From NCBI GenBank assembly GCA_965277875.1, contig CBDIDV010000002.1, positions 4,712,001-4,776,000 of the forward strand: a stretch of DNA of 64,000 nt. The letters run 5' to 3'. The notes below the pieces were generated by a model. It made no database searches and was not told the origin of the DNA. It saw only the letters and a program-made list of their open reading frames with translations. Positions 24,757 to 32,258 of the stretch are shown here, piece after piece. The stretch's first letter is position 1, and the number at the start of each line of letters is the position of its first letter. A program made the translations under genes and the position numbers. This DNA comes from CAWFQB01 sp965277875 (GTDB lineage Bacteria > Armatimonadota > Chthonomonadetes > Chthonomonadales > Chthonomonadaceae).

Positions 24757-26136
24757 TTGGACAAGATTACTATTCAGGGCGGTACGCCGCTGACCGGCAA
24801 AGTGGAGGTCGGCGGCAGCAAAAACGACGCCGTCGCCATCATCGCCGGCACACTGCTGATCCCCGGCAAGACGGTACTGCATAATGTTCCCCGCATTAGC
24901 GACGTTGACACCCTGCTTGAGATTTTCCACCGCATGGGCGCAACAGCGGCCTTCCGCGCGGACGGCGCATTGGAAATAGACGCAAGCGGCGTCACGACAC
25001 ACGAAGCCCCGCACGATCTGGTGCGGCAGATGCGCGCCAGCTTCAACATTCTGGGCGCGCTGCTTGCGCGTTTTGGAGAGGCCAGCGTCGCTATGCCCGG
25101 CGGCTGCGACATCGGGACGCGCCCCGTCAACTTCCACATCAAGGGCCTGGAGCAGTTAGGGGCCAGGCTGCAACTGGAACACGGCATCTACCACGGCACG
25201 GCCAAACACTTTAACGGCGCGAACATCTATCTGGAATTTCCCAGCGCAGGCAGTACGCAGCATCTGATGATCGCGGCCAGCCGCGCGCGGGGCCGCACCG
25301 TGATCGAAAACTGCGCTGCCGAACCCGAAGTGGTCCACATGGCCGAGTTCCTCAACGCCTGCGGAGCGCAGATAACCGGCATGGGAACGCCCACGATTGT
25401 GATTGACGGCGTGGACGAACTGCACGGCTGCGAGTTCGCCATTCTGCACGACCGCCTTCAGGCCGGCACGTATGCCGTGGCTGCGGCCATCACGGGCGGG
25501 GATGTCGTGGTGCAGGGCGCGGTCGGCGAACACATGCGCCCCGTGATCTCCAAGCTGACCGAGGCAGGCGTGGAAGTGACCAGGGAACCGGACGGCCTGC
25601 GCATACGCCGCGTGGGTAAAATCTACCCGCTGGATCTGAAAACCATGCCGCACCCCGGCTTTCCCACCGACATGCAGCAGTGCTTCACAGCCATGTTGAC
25701 CCTGGCGGACGGTGTGAGCATCGTCACTGAGACCGTGTACGAAAGTCGTTTCCGCTTCGCCACGGAACTGGAGCGCATGGGCGCGGACATTCGCGTCGAG
25801 GGGCAAACAGCGGTGATTCATGGCGTGGAGCGCCTGACCGGCGCGCCCGTCAAGTGCATGGATCTGCGCGCCGGGGCCGCCGTCGTCGTCGCGGGACTGG
25901 CCGCGCGGGGTGAAACGACCGTCACGAACCTGCACCACCTGGATAGGGGTTACGAAGACATCGTGACAAAAATGCAGTCACTGGGCGCAAACATTCGCCG
26001 CCCTGCCGCCACAATACACAATGATGCCAACAGTACGAACGCCGCAAACAGCACACATACTGCCAACAATGCGGCACATGGTTTAGCCCTGAACGGCAAT
26101 CCCGTCAGCGGCCTGTCAGAAGGAGCGCGCTCGTGA
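24757..26136 (+). CDS. murA: UDP-N-acetylglucosamine 1-carboxyvinyltransferase
   Basis: 459 residues. Transfers enolpyruvate from PEP to UDP-GlcNAc, the first committed step of peptidoglycan synthesis, in the cytosol; target of fosfomycin. The start is a TTG at 24757 (reading MDKITIQGGTPLTGKVEVGGSKN), typical of the family's N-terminus. The catalytic Cys is retained at about residue 117 in PGGCDIGTRP, so the enzyme is expected to be fosfomycin-sensitive. The LQAGTYAVAAA and HPGFPTDMQ segments are also diagnostic. The last 40 residues are a low-complexity Asn/Ala/Thr tail (NSTNAANSTHTANN) absent from typical MurA. The stop overlaps the mreB GTG start by four bases. Confidence 0.95.
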   Translation: MDKITIQGGTPLTGKVEVGGSKNDAVAIIAGTLLIPGKTVLHNVPRISDVDTLLEIFHRMGATAAFRADGALEIDASGVTTHEAPHDLVRQMRASFNILGALLARFGEASVAMPGGCDIGTRPVNFHIKGLEQLGARLQLEHGIYHGTAKHFNGANIYLEFPSAGSTQHLMIAASRARGRTVIENCAAEPEVVHMAEFLNACGAQITGMGTPTIVIDGVDELHGCEFAILHDRLQAGTYAVAAAITGGDVVVQGAVGEHMRPVISKLTEAGVEVTREPDGLRIRRVGKIYPLDLKTMPHPGFPTDMQQCFTAMLTLADGVSIVTETVYESRFRFATELERMGADIRVEGQTAVIHGVERLTGAPVKCMDLRAGAAVVVAGLAARGETTVTNLHHLDRGYEDIVTKMQSLGANIRRPAATIHNDANSTNAANSTHTANNAAHGLALNGNPVSGLSEGARS

Positions 26137-27137
26137 TTTCCTTTGTGCCGGAACTGGGGATTGACCTGGGGACGGCCAACATCCTTGTCTACATGCGTGG
26201 CAAGGGGATCGTGCTGCGCGAGCCGTCCGTGGTCGCCGTCAATTCCACCACCAAGCGCGTTCTGGCCGTGGGCGAAGAGGCGCGGCTGATGCTGGGCCGC
26301 ACACCCGGCAACATCGTCGCCACGCGCCCGATGAGCGACGGTGTCATCGCCGACTATACCACGACCAAGAAGATGCTGGAATACGTCTTTAACAAGGTCG
26401 TCGGCAAAAAGCGGATGTTCAAGCCGCGCGTTCTGGTATGCGTGCCGTCGCAGGTAACGAGCGTGGAACGGCGAGCCGTGATACAGGCCGCTCGCGAAGC
26501 GGGGGCGAGTGAGGCGCGCACGATTGAGGAGCCGATGGCGGCGGCGATTGGCGCGGGCCTGCCCATCTCTATGCCCGGCGGCAACATGGTCGTGGACATC
26601 GGCGGCGGCACGACCGACATCGCCGTGATCTCTTTGGACGGCATCGTGACCAGTGAGTCGCTGCGTGTGGCCGGCAACCGCATGGACGAGGTCATCATCC
26701 GGCATGTTAAAAGCGTGTACAGCCTGATGATCGGCGACCGCACAGCCGAAGAACTAAAAACCAAGATCGGCAGCGCGTACCCGCTGGAACAGGAACTCGC
26801 GATGCAGGTGCGGGGCCGCGATCTGGTAGCGGGTCTGCCCAAGACGGTCGAAGTAACCAGCGTGGAAATTCGCGAGGCGCTGGCCGAACCCGTCCTGGCG
26901 ATAGTGGAAAAAGTGAAGCGCGTTCTGGAACAGACGCCGCCCGAACTGGCCTCGGACGTGATCGAACGCGGCATCGTCCTGACGGGCGGCGGCGCGCTGT
27001 TGCGCGGCCTGGATCGCCTGCTCGCGGTCGCCACGGGTATCAACGTCTATGTGGCCGAAGACCCGCTCTCGTGCGTGGCAATCGGCACGGGCCGCGCTCT
27101 GGAAGAGTGGCGCGCGATACGCCAGAGCGACTTTTAA
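26133..27137 (+). CDS. mreB: Rod shape-determining protein MreB
   Basis: 334 residues. Actin-like ATPase that polymerises under the membrane and directs lateral cell-wall synthesis. The GTG start overlaps the murA stop (GTGA) and has AAGGAG ten bases before it. Actin-fold signatures are all present: phosphate-1 IDLGTANILVY, connect-1 IEEPMAAAIGAGLP, phosphate-2 VVDIGGGTTDIAV, and the adenosine loop GIVLTGGGALLRGLD. Length and sequence suit MreB or its paralogue Mbl. The murA-mreB pairing is known from Firmicutes (murA-mbl) and ties precursor supply to wall elongation. The usual mreC and mreD genes do not follow. Confidence 0.94.
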   Translation: MISFVPELGIDLGTANILVYMRGKGIVLREPSVVAVNSTTKRVLAVGEEARLMLGRTPGNIVATRPMSDGVIADYTTTKKMLEYVFNKVVGKKRMFKPRVLVCVPSQVTSVERRAVIQAAREAGASEARTIEEPMAAAIGAGLPISMPGGNMVVDIGGGTTDIAVISLDGIVTSESLRVAGNRMDEVIIRHVKSVYSLMIGDRTAEELKTKIGSAYPLEQELAMQVRGRDLVAGLPKTVEVTSVEIREALAEPVLAIVEKVKRVLEQTPPELASDVIERGIVLTGGGALLRGLDRLLAVATGINVYVAEDPLSCVAIGTGRALEEWRAIRQSDF

Positions 27138-27184
27138 CGCCCTGTATTTTCTCTCGCCTGACTCGCCGGCAACGAAGAGTAACC

Positions 27185-28099
27185 ATGAACAACGCTTCTA
27201 CGCAACAGCGGCATGTAGGGCGGGGGCTTGTCCCCCGCCAATGCCGCATCAAGAACAATGCTTCGTTCGCGATGCCATCGCCGACGTTTCGGCAGAGGAC
27301 AAGCCCCCGCCCTACGGGGGTGTATAGGCGCTTTGTCAAACAAGCGATTGGCGTACTGATGCTGACGGTGGCCCTGTATTCCGGCGCGGCGGCTGCACAG
27401 CGTATATCTGTTGCACCTGCTCTGCATGTCTATCGCTTTGGCGCTGCTTTGCCGCCGGATGTGAAGGCGGGACATTGGGCCGCGCCGTTTGTACAGGCTG
27501 CCCTGGCAAATGGCGTGATGAGTCTGCCGGACGGCAGGGAGTTCCACGGCGAGGCGAAAGTGACGCGGCAGGAAGCGAGTATTCTGCTGGCGCGGCTGGC
27601 GCAGACCCTGGAGGCGGGACGCTGGCAGACGCAGCCCAGCCGACCCATTGGTCCCGGCGCGCTGAAAACGCTGGAGCATGGCGACTGGGCCACGCAGCGC
27701 GTGACCCGCTACGAGATGGCGAAAATCCTGGCGAACATGGGCGACTATGTCGCGAACGGCCTGCCCCGTCCTGACGCCGGGGCCAAAAACCTGGGCAAAT
27801 CCGAAGCCCTGCCGCCGCGCCCCGTCCTGAAAATCACGCGCGCCAACCCCGCGTATGCCGCCCTGACCTACCTTGTCGAGGCCCGTATGATAACGCCGAA
27901 ATCACCGCTGCTCAAGGCCGACGATACGCCGATTTTAGGAGGCGAGATGAGCCGCGCCCTGGCCGAAATGGTGACAGGCCTCGCAGACAGGCAGACCGAC
28001 CGGGGCCTGGACGAAAGCGGCAGCACACCCGACAAGAGTTTCCAGCGTAAACCCGGCGATAAACATGCCGATGGCGACACAAAGCCGGCAGGCAAATAG
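27185..28099 (+). CDS. S-layer homology (SLH) domain protein
   Basis: 304 residues if started at the ATG at 27185. A clear signal peptide (RRFVKQAIGVLMLTVALYSGAAAAQ) sits only at residues 46-70, because the first 45 codons run through a 101-bp inverted-repeat element (27215-27315). A GTG at 27320 just after that element would place the signal peptide at the N-terminus and may be the original start, though its ribosome-binding site is poor. Residues about 86-135 form an SLH repeat (DVKAGHWAAPFVQAALANGVM, ending VTRQEASILLARLA); further weak SLH-like segments follow. SLH domains bind pyruvylated secondary wall polymers. The stop codon lies inside a 54-bp perfect palindrome. Confidence 0.72.
   Translation: MNNASTQQRHVGRGLVPRQCRIKNNASFAMPSPTFRQRTSPRPTGVYRRFVKQAIGVLMLTVALYSGAAAAQRISVAPALHVYRFGAALPPDVKAGHWAAPFVQAALANGVMSLPDGREFHGEAKVTRQEASILLARLAQTLEAGRWQTQPSRPIGPGALKTLEHGDWATQRVTRYEMAKILANMGDYVANGLPRPDAGAKNLGKSEALPPRPVLKITRANPAYAALTYLVEARMITPKSPLLKADDTPILGGEMSRALAEMVTGLADRQTDRGLDESGSTPDKSFQRKPGDKHADGDTKPAGK
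27215..27315. repeat. GC-rich inverted-repeat element (MITE-like), copy 1
   Basis: Perfect 19-bp terminal inverted repeats starting GTAGGGCGGGGGCT (27215-27233 and 27297-27315) enclose 63 bases. The element at 44086-44192 has the same GTAGGGCGGG/CCCGCC ends. No coding capacity of its own; here it lies in the 5' end of the SLH-protein reading frame. Confidence 0.7.
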
Positions 28100-28137
28100 C
28101 GGACACTTCGCGAAGTGTCCGCTATTTGCCTGCCGGC
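28084..28137. repeat. 54-bp perfect palindrome
   Basis: Two 27-base arms with no loop, centred on TTCGCGAA between 28110 and 28111, beginning GCCGGCAGGC. It overlaps the last codons and stop (TAG at 28097-28099) of the SLH gene. As RNA it would give a very stable hairpin at the 3' end, but no T run follows, so a simple intrinsic terminator is not certain. Confidence 0.9.
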
Positions 28138-28205
28138 AGCAGAGAGTTTCGGGATGACCGGACAAAGTATCGGGAAGACGGCACGACGTACAGGAGGAGA
28201 GGGCG

Positions 28206-28763
28206 ATGTCTGTCACGCGCTGCAAGTGTCGGCGACAAGCGGAAACCGGGCTGCGCTGCGTTCGGTGCAGCGTCCCCATCTGCCCGGAATGTTCGCGCAG
28301 CGCGCCGGTCGGCTTTTTATGCCGCCGATGCGCGAACAATCGGCGCGACTCGCTGCTGTATCAGGTGAGCATGGGCAGCCTCGCATTGGGCTATGCGGGC
28401 AGCCTGGGCGTAGCCCTCTTTGGCGGCTGGGTCATGGCGTATATTGGCCGTCCGCTGGGTTTGTTCGGCTTTCTACTGGCATTTATTTATGGCATTGTGG
28501 TCGGGGAGACGGGCCTGCGGATCGTCAATCGGCGGCGCGGCCTGCAAATCGAGATTATGGCGGGGGTATGCGCGTTTCTGGGCCTTGTCGGCGGAATGTT
28601 GATTGACCTCATGATGCGGCACACTTCAGCTGTTACGAATAGCAACAGCTACGGCGCAGAGTTCGTTTCGGTGTATCTCATCGCGCAATTGTTAAATCCA
28701 CTAACCTATGTGGTTCTCGGCGTCGCCATTTACGGCGCAGTATCCCGCATCCGCAGCCTCTAA
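28206..28763 (+). CDS. B-box-like zinc-finger membrane protein
   Basis: 185 residues. The first 45 residues are Cys-rich with pairs spaced as in B-box-type zinc fingers: C-x-C, C-x2-C, C-x2-C, C-x2-C (RCKCRRQAETGLRCVRCSVPICPECS, then FLCRRCANN). Four hydrophobic helices follow (about residues 55-75, 80-98, 118-138 and 155-178). The arrangement of an N-terminal zinc finger on a polytopic membrane domain occurs in rhomboid-like and uncharacterised proteins, but no rhomboid Ser/His pair is visible here. The ATG follows AGGAGAGGGCG. The gene lies after the SLH protein gene and the palindrome on the same strand. Confidence 0.68.
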   Translation: MSVTRCKCRRQAETGLRCVRCSVPICPECSRSAPVGFLCRRCANNRRDSLLYQVSMGSLALGYAGSLGVALFGGWVMAYIGRPLGLFGFLLAFIYGIVVGETGLRIVNRRRGLQIEIMAGVCAFLGLVGGMLIDLMMRHTSAVTNSNSYGAEFVSVYLIAQLLNPLTYVVLGVAIYGAVSRIRSL

Positions 28764-28808
28764 AACCGCTCTCAAACGCGTCGGAAGCATTTCCGAATAC
28801 AGCTTCCT

Positions 28809-29174
28809 CTACACGTCATCCACTGTAACCAGCCCGTTTTTAACGAATTGACTCACCAGTTCGCTGCCGTCAAGCAGAGATGTGCCGAGCAGGGGCCGTC
28901 TTCCCGTTGCCAACACGCGGACTTTCCTCTCCGCCCCGTTCCATAAGATAGTGGCAGAATACATCGGTATCAGAACCTCACTGTCATTCGCGAGGCGGGA
29001 AGGCTGATCGCCTTCATAGTAAAGACCCAACGCTATAACAGCCTGTAGCGGCAGTGTTAAGTCGCCTGTAAATCCGGTGTCTACAACGAACTCAATGATG
29101 AGATCAGGCCTTCCGAGCAGGCGAAAAGTCATGGGTAGTATGGCATGAAGACCTTGCACATAGCCTTGCATCAT
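28809..29174 (-). CDS. Clan AA (retropepsin-like) aspartic protease
   Basis: 121 residues. The catalytic motif DTGFTG (Asp32-Thr-Gly34) after a hydrophobic strand (LIIEFVV), and a later LLGTSLLDG that corresponds to the hydrophobic-hydrophobic-Gly motif of retropepsins, identify the fold; as in retroviral enzymes a homodimer would make one active site. Such single-domain proteases are common, often paired with a small upstream protein, in cyanobacteria and other environmental bacteria. The target is unknown. The start overlaps the stop of the upstream gene (29171-29446) by four bases, so the pair is coupled. Confidence 0.78.
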   Translation of the reverse strand: MMQGYVQGLHAILPMTFRLLGRPDLIIEFVVDTGFTGDLTLPLQAVIALGLYYEGDQPSRLANDSEVLIPMYSATILWNGAERKVRVLATGRRPLLGTSLLDGSELVSQFVKNGLVTVDDV

Positions 29175-29446
29175 GGCGCGGTTCGCTCCAGAATACCGCC
29201 CAGAGCATCAACAGCGTTGTAGCCAATTCTTTCGATGTAGACTGTTGCGTCGGGATGTCTCTCACGCAGGCGGCGTGACGCATCGAAATTTTTATCACTT
29301 CCGATTTCGTAATCGCCGGTTTCGATGTCAATGGAGACCAGCAAGCCAATGTTTGGCTCCGTTTCTACCTGTGCGCGAATATGGTTTTGGTACAACTCCC
29401 TGCCACGTCTGCCGACTTCTTCGCTGGTAAACTGTTCACGTCCCAT
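29171..29446 (-). CDS. Small conserved partner protein of the aspartic protease
   Basis: 91 residues from the ATG at 29444-29446, preferred because AGAGG lies seven bases before it; an ATG 15 bases upstream is the alternative. The sequence has EQFTSEEVGRRGRELYQ, then LLVSIDIETGDYEIGSD and VYIERIGYNAVDALGG. These segments are familiar from a family of small proteins encoded directly upstream of clan AA proteases. The function is unknown; a substrate, inhibitor or antitoxin-like partner are all possible. A four-base overlap links it to the protease gene. Confidence 0.7.
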   Translation of the reverse strand: MGREQFTSEEVGRRGRELYQNHIRAQVETEPNIGLLVSIDIETGDYEIGSDKNFDASRRLRERHPDATVYIERIGYNAVDALGGILERTAP

Positions 29447-29476
29447 TTCTTTGCCTCTCATTTCGCATTAGAATAC

Positions 29477-29517
29477 AAAAACGTCCGCAATGCCAGAGCG
29501 TTGCGGACGTTTTTTTA
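29477..29517. terminator. Strong bidirectional terminator after the PDH operon
   Basis: A 13-bp stem (AAAACGTCCGCAA/TTGCGGACGTTTT) with a ten-base loop ends in a T run on the plus strand and in TTTTTGTATTC on the minus strand. It lies just after the minus-strand E2 gene stop (29538) and before the start of the protease pair. Confidence 0.85.
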
Positions 29518-29537
29518 ATTGACACTGCCGCAGTATG

Positions 29538-30920
29538 TCAGGACAGCAGCGAGAACGGGGCTTCCAGAGACTTTTTCACTTCCTGGAGGAAGCGGGCCGC
29601 AACCACGCCGTCGAGCAGGCGGTGATCCGCGCTGATGGTAATTTTCATGCGGGAACGGATGACTAGCTCGTCCGTCTCGCCGACTACGACCGGCTCGCGG
29701 GCGATGCCGCCGATGGCAAGAATGGCCGCCTCCGGCGGGTTGATGATGGCGATGAACTCGTCCACGCCCATCATGCCCAGGTTCGACACGCTGAACGTGC
29801 CGCCCTGATACTCTTCCGGCTTCAGTTGATTGGCGCGGGCGCGGGTAATCAGGCTTTTGGCTTCGACCGAGATCTGGCGCAGCGTCTTGGTCTGGCAGTC
29901 GCGCACGACCGGGATAATCAGGCCGTCGTCAATGCCGACCGCCACGCCGATGTGCGCCTGCGCGTAGCGGCGGATGGTGTTTTCCGGCGTCCACGTTGCA
30001 TTCACTTCCGGCACTTTGCCCAGCGCGCCCGCACACGCCTTGACGATAATGTCGTTGACCGTGACTTTGCCGTTCGTGGCGTCCGCGTTCAGTTCTTTGA
30101 GCAGGGCCATTGCGCGATCCATTTCCACGAGCATGGTGACGTAGAAGTGGGGCGTGTTCTGCTTGCTTTGCACGGTGCGCTTGGCAATCGCCTTACGCAT
30201 GTTCGACGTAGCGATCTCCTGCGTTTCGGCAACCGGAACCACGGACAGTGCAGGCGCGGTTTCCACGGCGACCTTCGCGGCTATTTGCGGCGCGACGGCG
30301 GGGCGCAGCAGGGTCTGCGCGTCCCGGTCTTTCAGGTACGCCATTACGTCACGCTGCACGATGCGCCCGCCCGGCCCCGTGCCGCTGATAAGCGCGAGTT
30401 CCAGATCCATCTGCCGCGCCATCGAGCGCACAAGCGGAGACGCCTTGACGCGTTCGCCCAGCGGACTGGAATGTGTCACGGCGGGCGCGGTCACGACCGG
30501 CGCGTGTCCGTTGCCGCTGCCGTTTCCATTCCCATTGCCGCGTGTACCGTTGCTCGTGGGCAGCAGGGGCGTGGTGTCGCCCTCCTCGCCGCCGCCCTGC
30601 GTCGGGTCAGCAGATGCGACAGCCTGCGCCATCACGCTCGCGCCATTTGTTTCTACACCAGGCGCGGTCTTCGCCGCTCCCTTAGACGCGTCGCCGATCA
30701 TGCCGATAACCGCCCCGACCGGGACCGTCTGCCCGACCTGCACGGTAATCTTGGACAGTACGCCGGTCTCATACGCGGCGATCTCCACGTTGGCCTTGTC
30801 GGTCTCGATCTCGGCAATGGCGTCGCCCGCCGTCACAAGTTCGCCTTCCTTCTTGAGCCACGCGTTGATCGTGCCTTCTTCCATGCCGTCGCCCATTTTG
30901 GGCATTGTAATTTCTGCCAT
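29538..30920 (-). CDS. pdhC: Pyruvate dehydrogenase E2, dihydrolipoyl acyltransferase
   Basis: 460 residues from the ATG at 30918-30920. It carries acetyl groups from E1 to CoA in the 2-oxoacid dehydrogenase complex. Domain order: one lipoyl domain (1-80; lipoyl-Lys about 42 in ETDKANVEI), a Gly/Asn-rich linker (about 120-150), a peripheral E1/E3-binding domain (ASPLVRSMARQMDLELALISGTGPGGRI), and the catalytic chloramphenicol-acetyltransferase-like domain with the DHRLLDG motif (His about 433). One lipoyl domain is usual outside enterobacteria. E1 alpha, a small protein and E1 beta precede it; no E3 gene is present. An 84-nt intercistronic stretch after the E1 beta gene folds into a purine-rich hairpin. 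Confidence 0.93.
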   Translation of the reverse strand: MAEITMPKMGDGMEEGTINAWLKKEGELVTAGDAIAEIETDKANVEIAAYETGVLSKITVQVGQTVPVGAVIGMIGDASKGAAKTAPGVETNGASVMAQAVASADPTQGGGEEGDTTPLLPTSNGTRGNGNGNGSGNGHAPVVTAPAVTHSSPLGERVKASPLVRSMARQMDLELALISGTGPGGRIVQRDVMAYLKDRDAQTLLRPAVAPQIAAKVAVETAPALSVVPVAETQEIATSNMRKAIAKRTVQSKQNTPHFYVTMLVEMDRAMALLKELNADATNGKVTVNDIIVKACAGALGKVPEVNATWTPENTIRRYAQAHIGVAVGIDDGLIIPVVRDCQTKTLRQISVEAKSLITRARANQLKPEEYQGGTFSVSNLGMMGVDEFIAIINPPEAAILAIGGIAREPVVVGETDELVIRSRMKITISADHRLLDGVVAARFLQEVKKSLEAPFSLLS

Positions 30921-30949
30921 GCGAGTTCCTTGAAGCAAGGAGAAAGCAG

Positions 30950-31006
30950 AAAGGAGAAAGGAAAAAGCCGCGTTATTCAGACTTTCTCCTTCTTCCTTTC
31001 TCCTTT
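30950..31006 (-). repeat. Purine/pyrimidine inverted repeat between pdhB and pdhC
   Basis: AAAGGAGAAAGGAA (30950-30963) pairs with TTCCTTTCTCCTTT (30993-31006) across 29 bases, with further partial pairing outside. In the minus-strand mRNA it would form a hairpin in the intercistronic gap. Confidence 0.6.
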
Positions 31007-31018
31007 GCCCTGCCCCTT

Positions 31019-31996
31019 TTATGCAAGCGCGCGTTTGACGGCGGCGATGATGTCGTCGGAGGTGGGAATCGCGGCGCGTTCGAGGTTCTTGGCATAGGGC
31101 ATCGGCACGTCCGCGCCGCCCACGCGCTCGATGGGCGCGTCCAGTTCGTCGAAGGCCTGCTCGTAGATACGCGCGGCCAGTTCCGAGCCAAAGCTGACGT
31201 TCTTCCACTCTTCCTGCGCGACCACGGCGTGATGCGTCTTGCGTACCGAGGCCGCGACTGTATCCATATCCAGAGGCACGAGGGTACGCAGGTCAATCAC
31301 CTCGCAGTCAATCCTGTCCTTCGCTAATTGCTCTGCGGCTTTCAGGCACAGATGAACTCCCCGCGAGTACGATACGAGGCTGATGTCCTTGCCTTCACGC
31401 CGTATGGCCGCTTTGCCGAAGGGAACCAGGAACTCGGTATCTTCCGGCACTTCACCCTTTAGACCGTACAGACCGGCATGTTCCATGAAGATGATCGGGT
31501 TGCTGTCGCGGATTGCGGTTTTCAGCAGGCCCTTGGCGTCTTCGGGCGTAGCGGGCATCACGACCTTGAATCCGGGCGTGTGCGCGTACCACGACTCCAT
31601 GCTCTGTGAATGCTGCGCGGATAGCTGCGTACCCACGCCCGCCGGTCCCCGGAACACGACGGGGCATTGAATGCGTCCGCCCGACATGTACGTGATCTTG
31701 GCGGCGTGGTTGACCAGTTGATCCATCGCTTCTAAGGCGAACGACCACGTCATAAATTCCGCGACCGGCTTCATGCCGACCATCGCCGCGCCCGTCGCCA
31801 GCCCCGCGATACCGATCTCGCTGATGGGCGTATCCACCACGCGCTTCGGTCCGAACTTTTGCAGCATCCCCTCGGTCACTTTGTACGTGCCTTGATACTG
31901 CCCGACCTCTTCTCCACAAATAAAAACGTCCTGATCGCGTTCCATCTCCTCGGTCATAGCGAGACGAACCGCTTCCTGATAACGCATAACAGCCAT
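31019..31996 (-). CDS. pdhB: Pyruvate dehydrogenase E1 beta subunit
   Basis: 325 residues from the ATG at 31994-31996 (MAVMRYQEAVRLAMTEEM); a longer reading overlaps the small upstream gene and is rejected. Together with E1 alpha it decarboxylates pyruvate using thiamine diphosphate and acetylates lipoyl-E2. Family hallmarks: GEEVGQYQGTYKVTEGM, DTPISEIGIAGLATGAAM (with the Glu that contacts the thiamine pyrimidine), QLSAQHSQSMESW and VVMPATPEDAKGLL. A branched-chain 2-oxoacid specificity cannot be fully excluded from sequence alone, but overall similarity is to acetyl-forming PDH. The gene begins 17 bases after the stop of the small DUF4926-like gene. Confidence 0.92.
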   Translation of the reverse strand: MAVMRYQEAVRLAMTEEMERDQDVFICGEEVGQYQGTYKVTEGMLQKFGPKRVVDTPISEIGIAGLATGAAMVGMKPVAEFMTWSFALEAMDQLVNHAAKITYMSGGRIQCPVVFRGPAGVGTQLSAQHSQSMESWYAHTPGFKVVMPATPEDAKGLLKTAIRDSNPIIFMEHAGLYGLKGEVPEDTEFLVPFGKAAIRREGKDISLVSYSRGVHLCLKAAEQLAKDRIDCEVIDLRTLVPLDMDTVAASVRKTHHAVVAQEEWKNVSFGSELAARIYEQAFDELDAPIERVGGADVPMPYAKNLERAAIPTSDDIIAAVKRALA

Positions 31997-32012
31997 TTCG
32001 GCAGGTTTCCCT

Positions 32013-32243
32013 TCAAGCGAGTGCCGACTGCATATCTTCTGCTTCGGTGGCAGTCGGCTCCAGCAATTCATCTTCTTCCATCAAGGCGTCAAAGTCGCCC
32101 TTCTCACTCGGAAACGTCACCTCATAAGCGGGTGGGTTCAGACCGTGGTAAAGACACCAAACGGTTCCTATGGTTCCAGGTTTTAGTTCTGCCAAACTGC
32201 CTTTAAGAGCAACCTTCTGGTTTTCCCTGAACTTATGCGGCAT
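32013..32243 (-). CDS. DUF4926-like small protein inside the PDH operon
   Basis: 76 residues. The sequence (VALKGSLAELKPGTIGTVWCLY then AYEVTFPSEKGDFDALMEEDELLEP) fits the small SH3-like barrel family DUF4926, in which a Gly-Thr-x-Gly-Thr-Val turn and a Y-E-V-E/T-F strand are conserved. It sits 15 bases after the E1 alpha stop and 17 before the E1 beta start, so it is certainly part of the operon. Elsewhere such proteins are often stand-alone or near toxin-antitoxin genes. A structural or regulatory role in the complex is possible but unproven. Confidence 0.65.
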   Translation of the reverse strand: MPHKFRENQKVALKGSLAELKPGTIGTVWCLYHGLNPPAYEVTFPSEKGDFDALMEEDELLEPTATEAEDMQSALA

Positions 32244-32258
32244 GTGACACGTTCCGAA

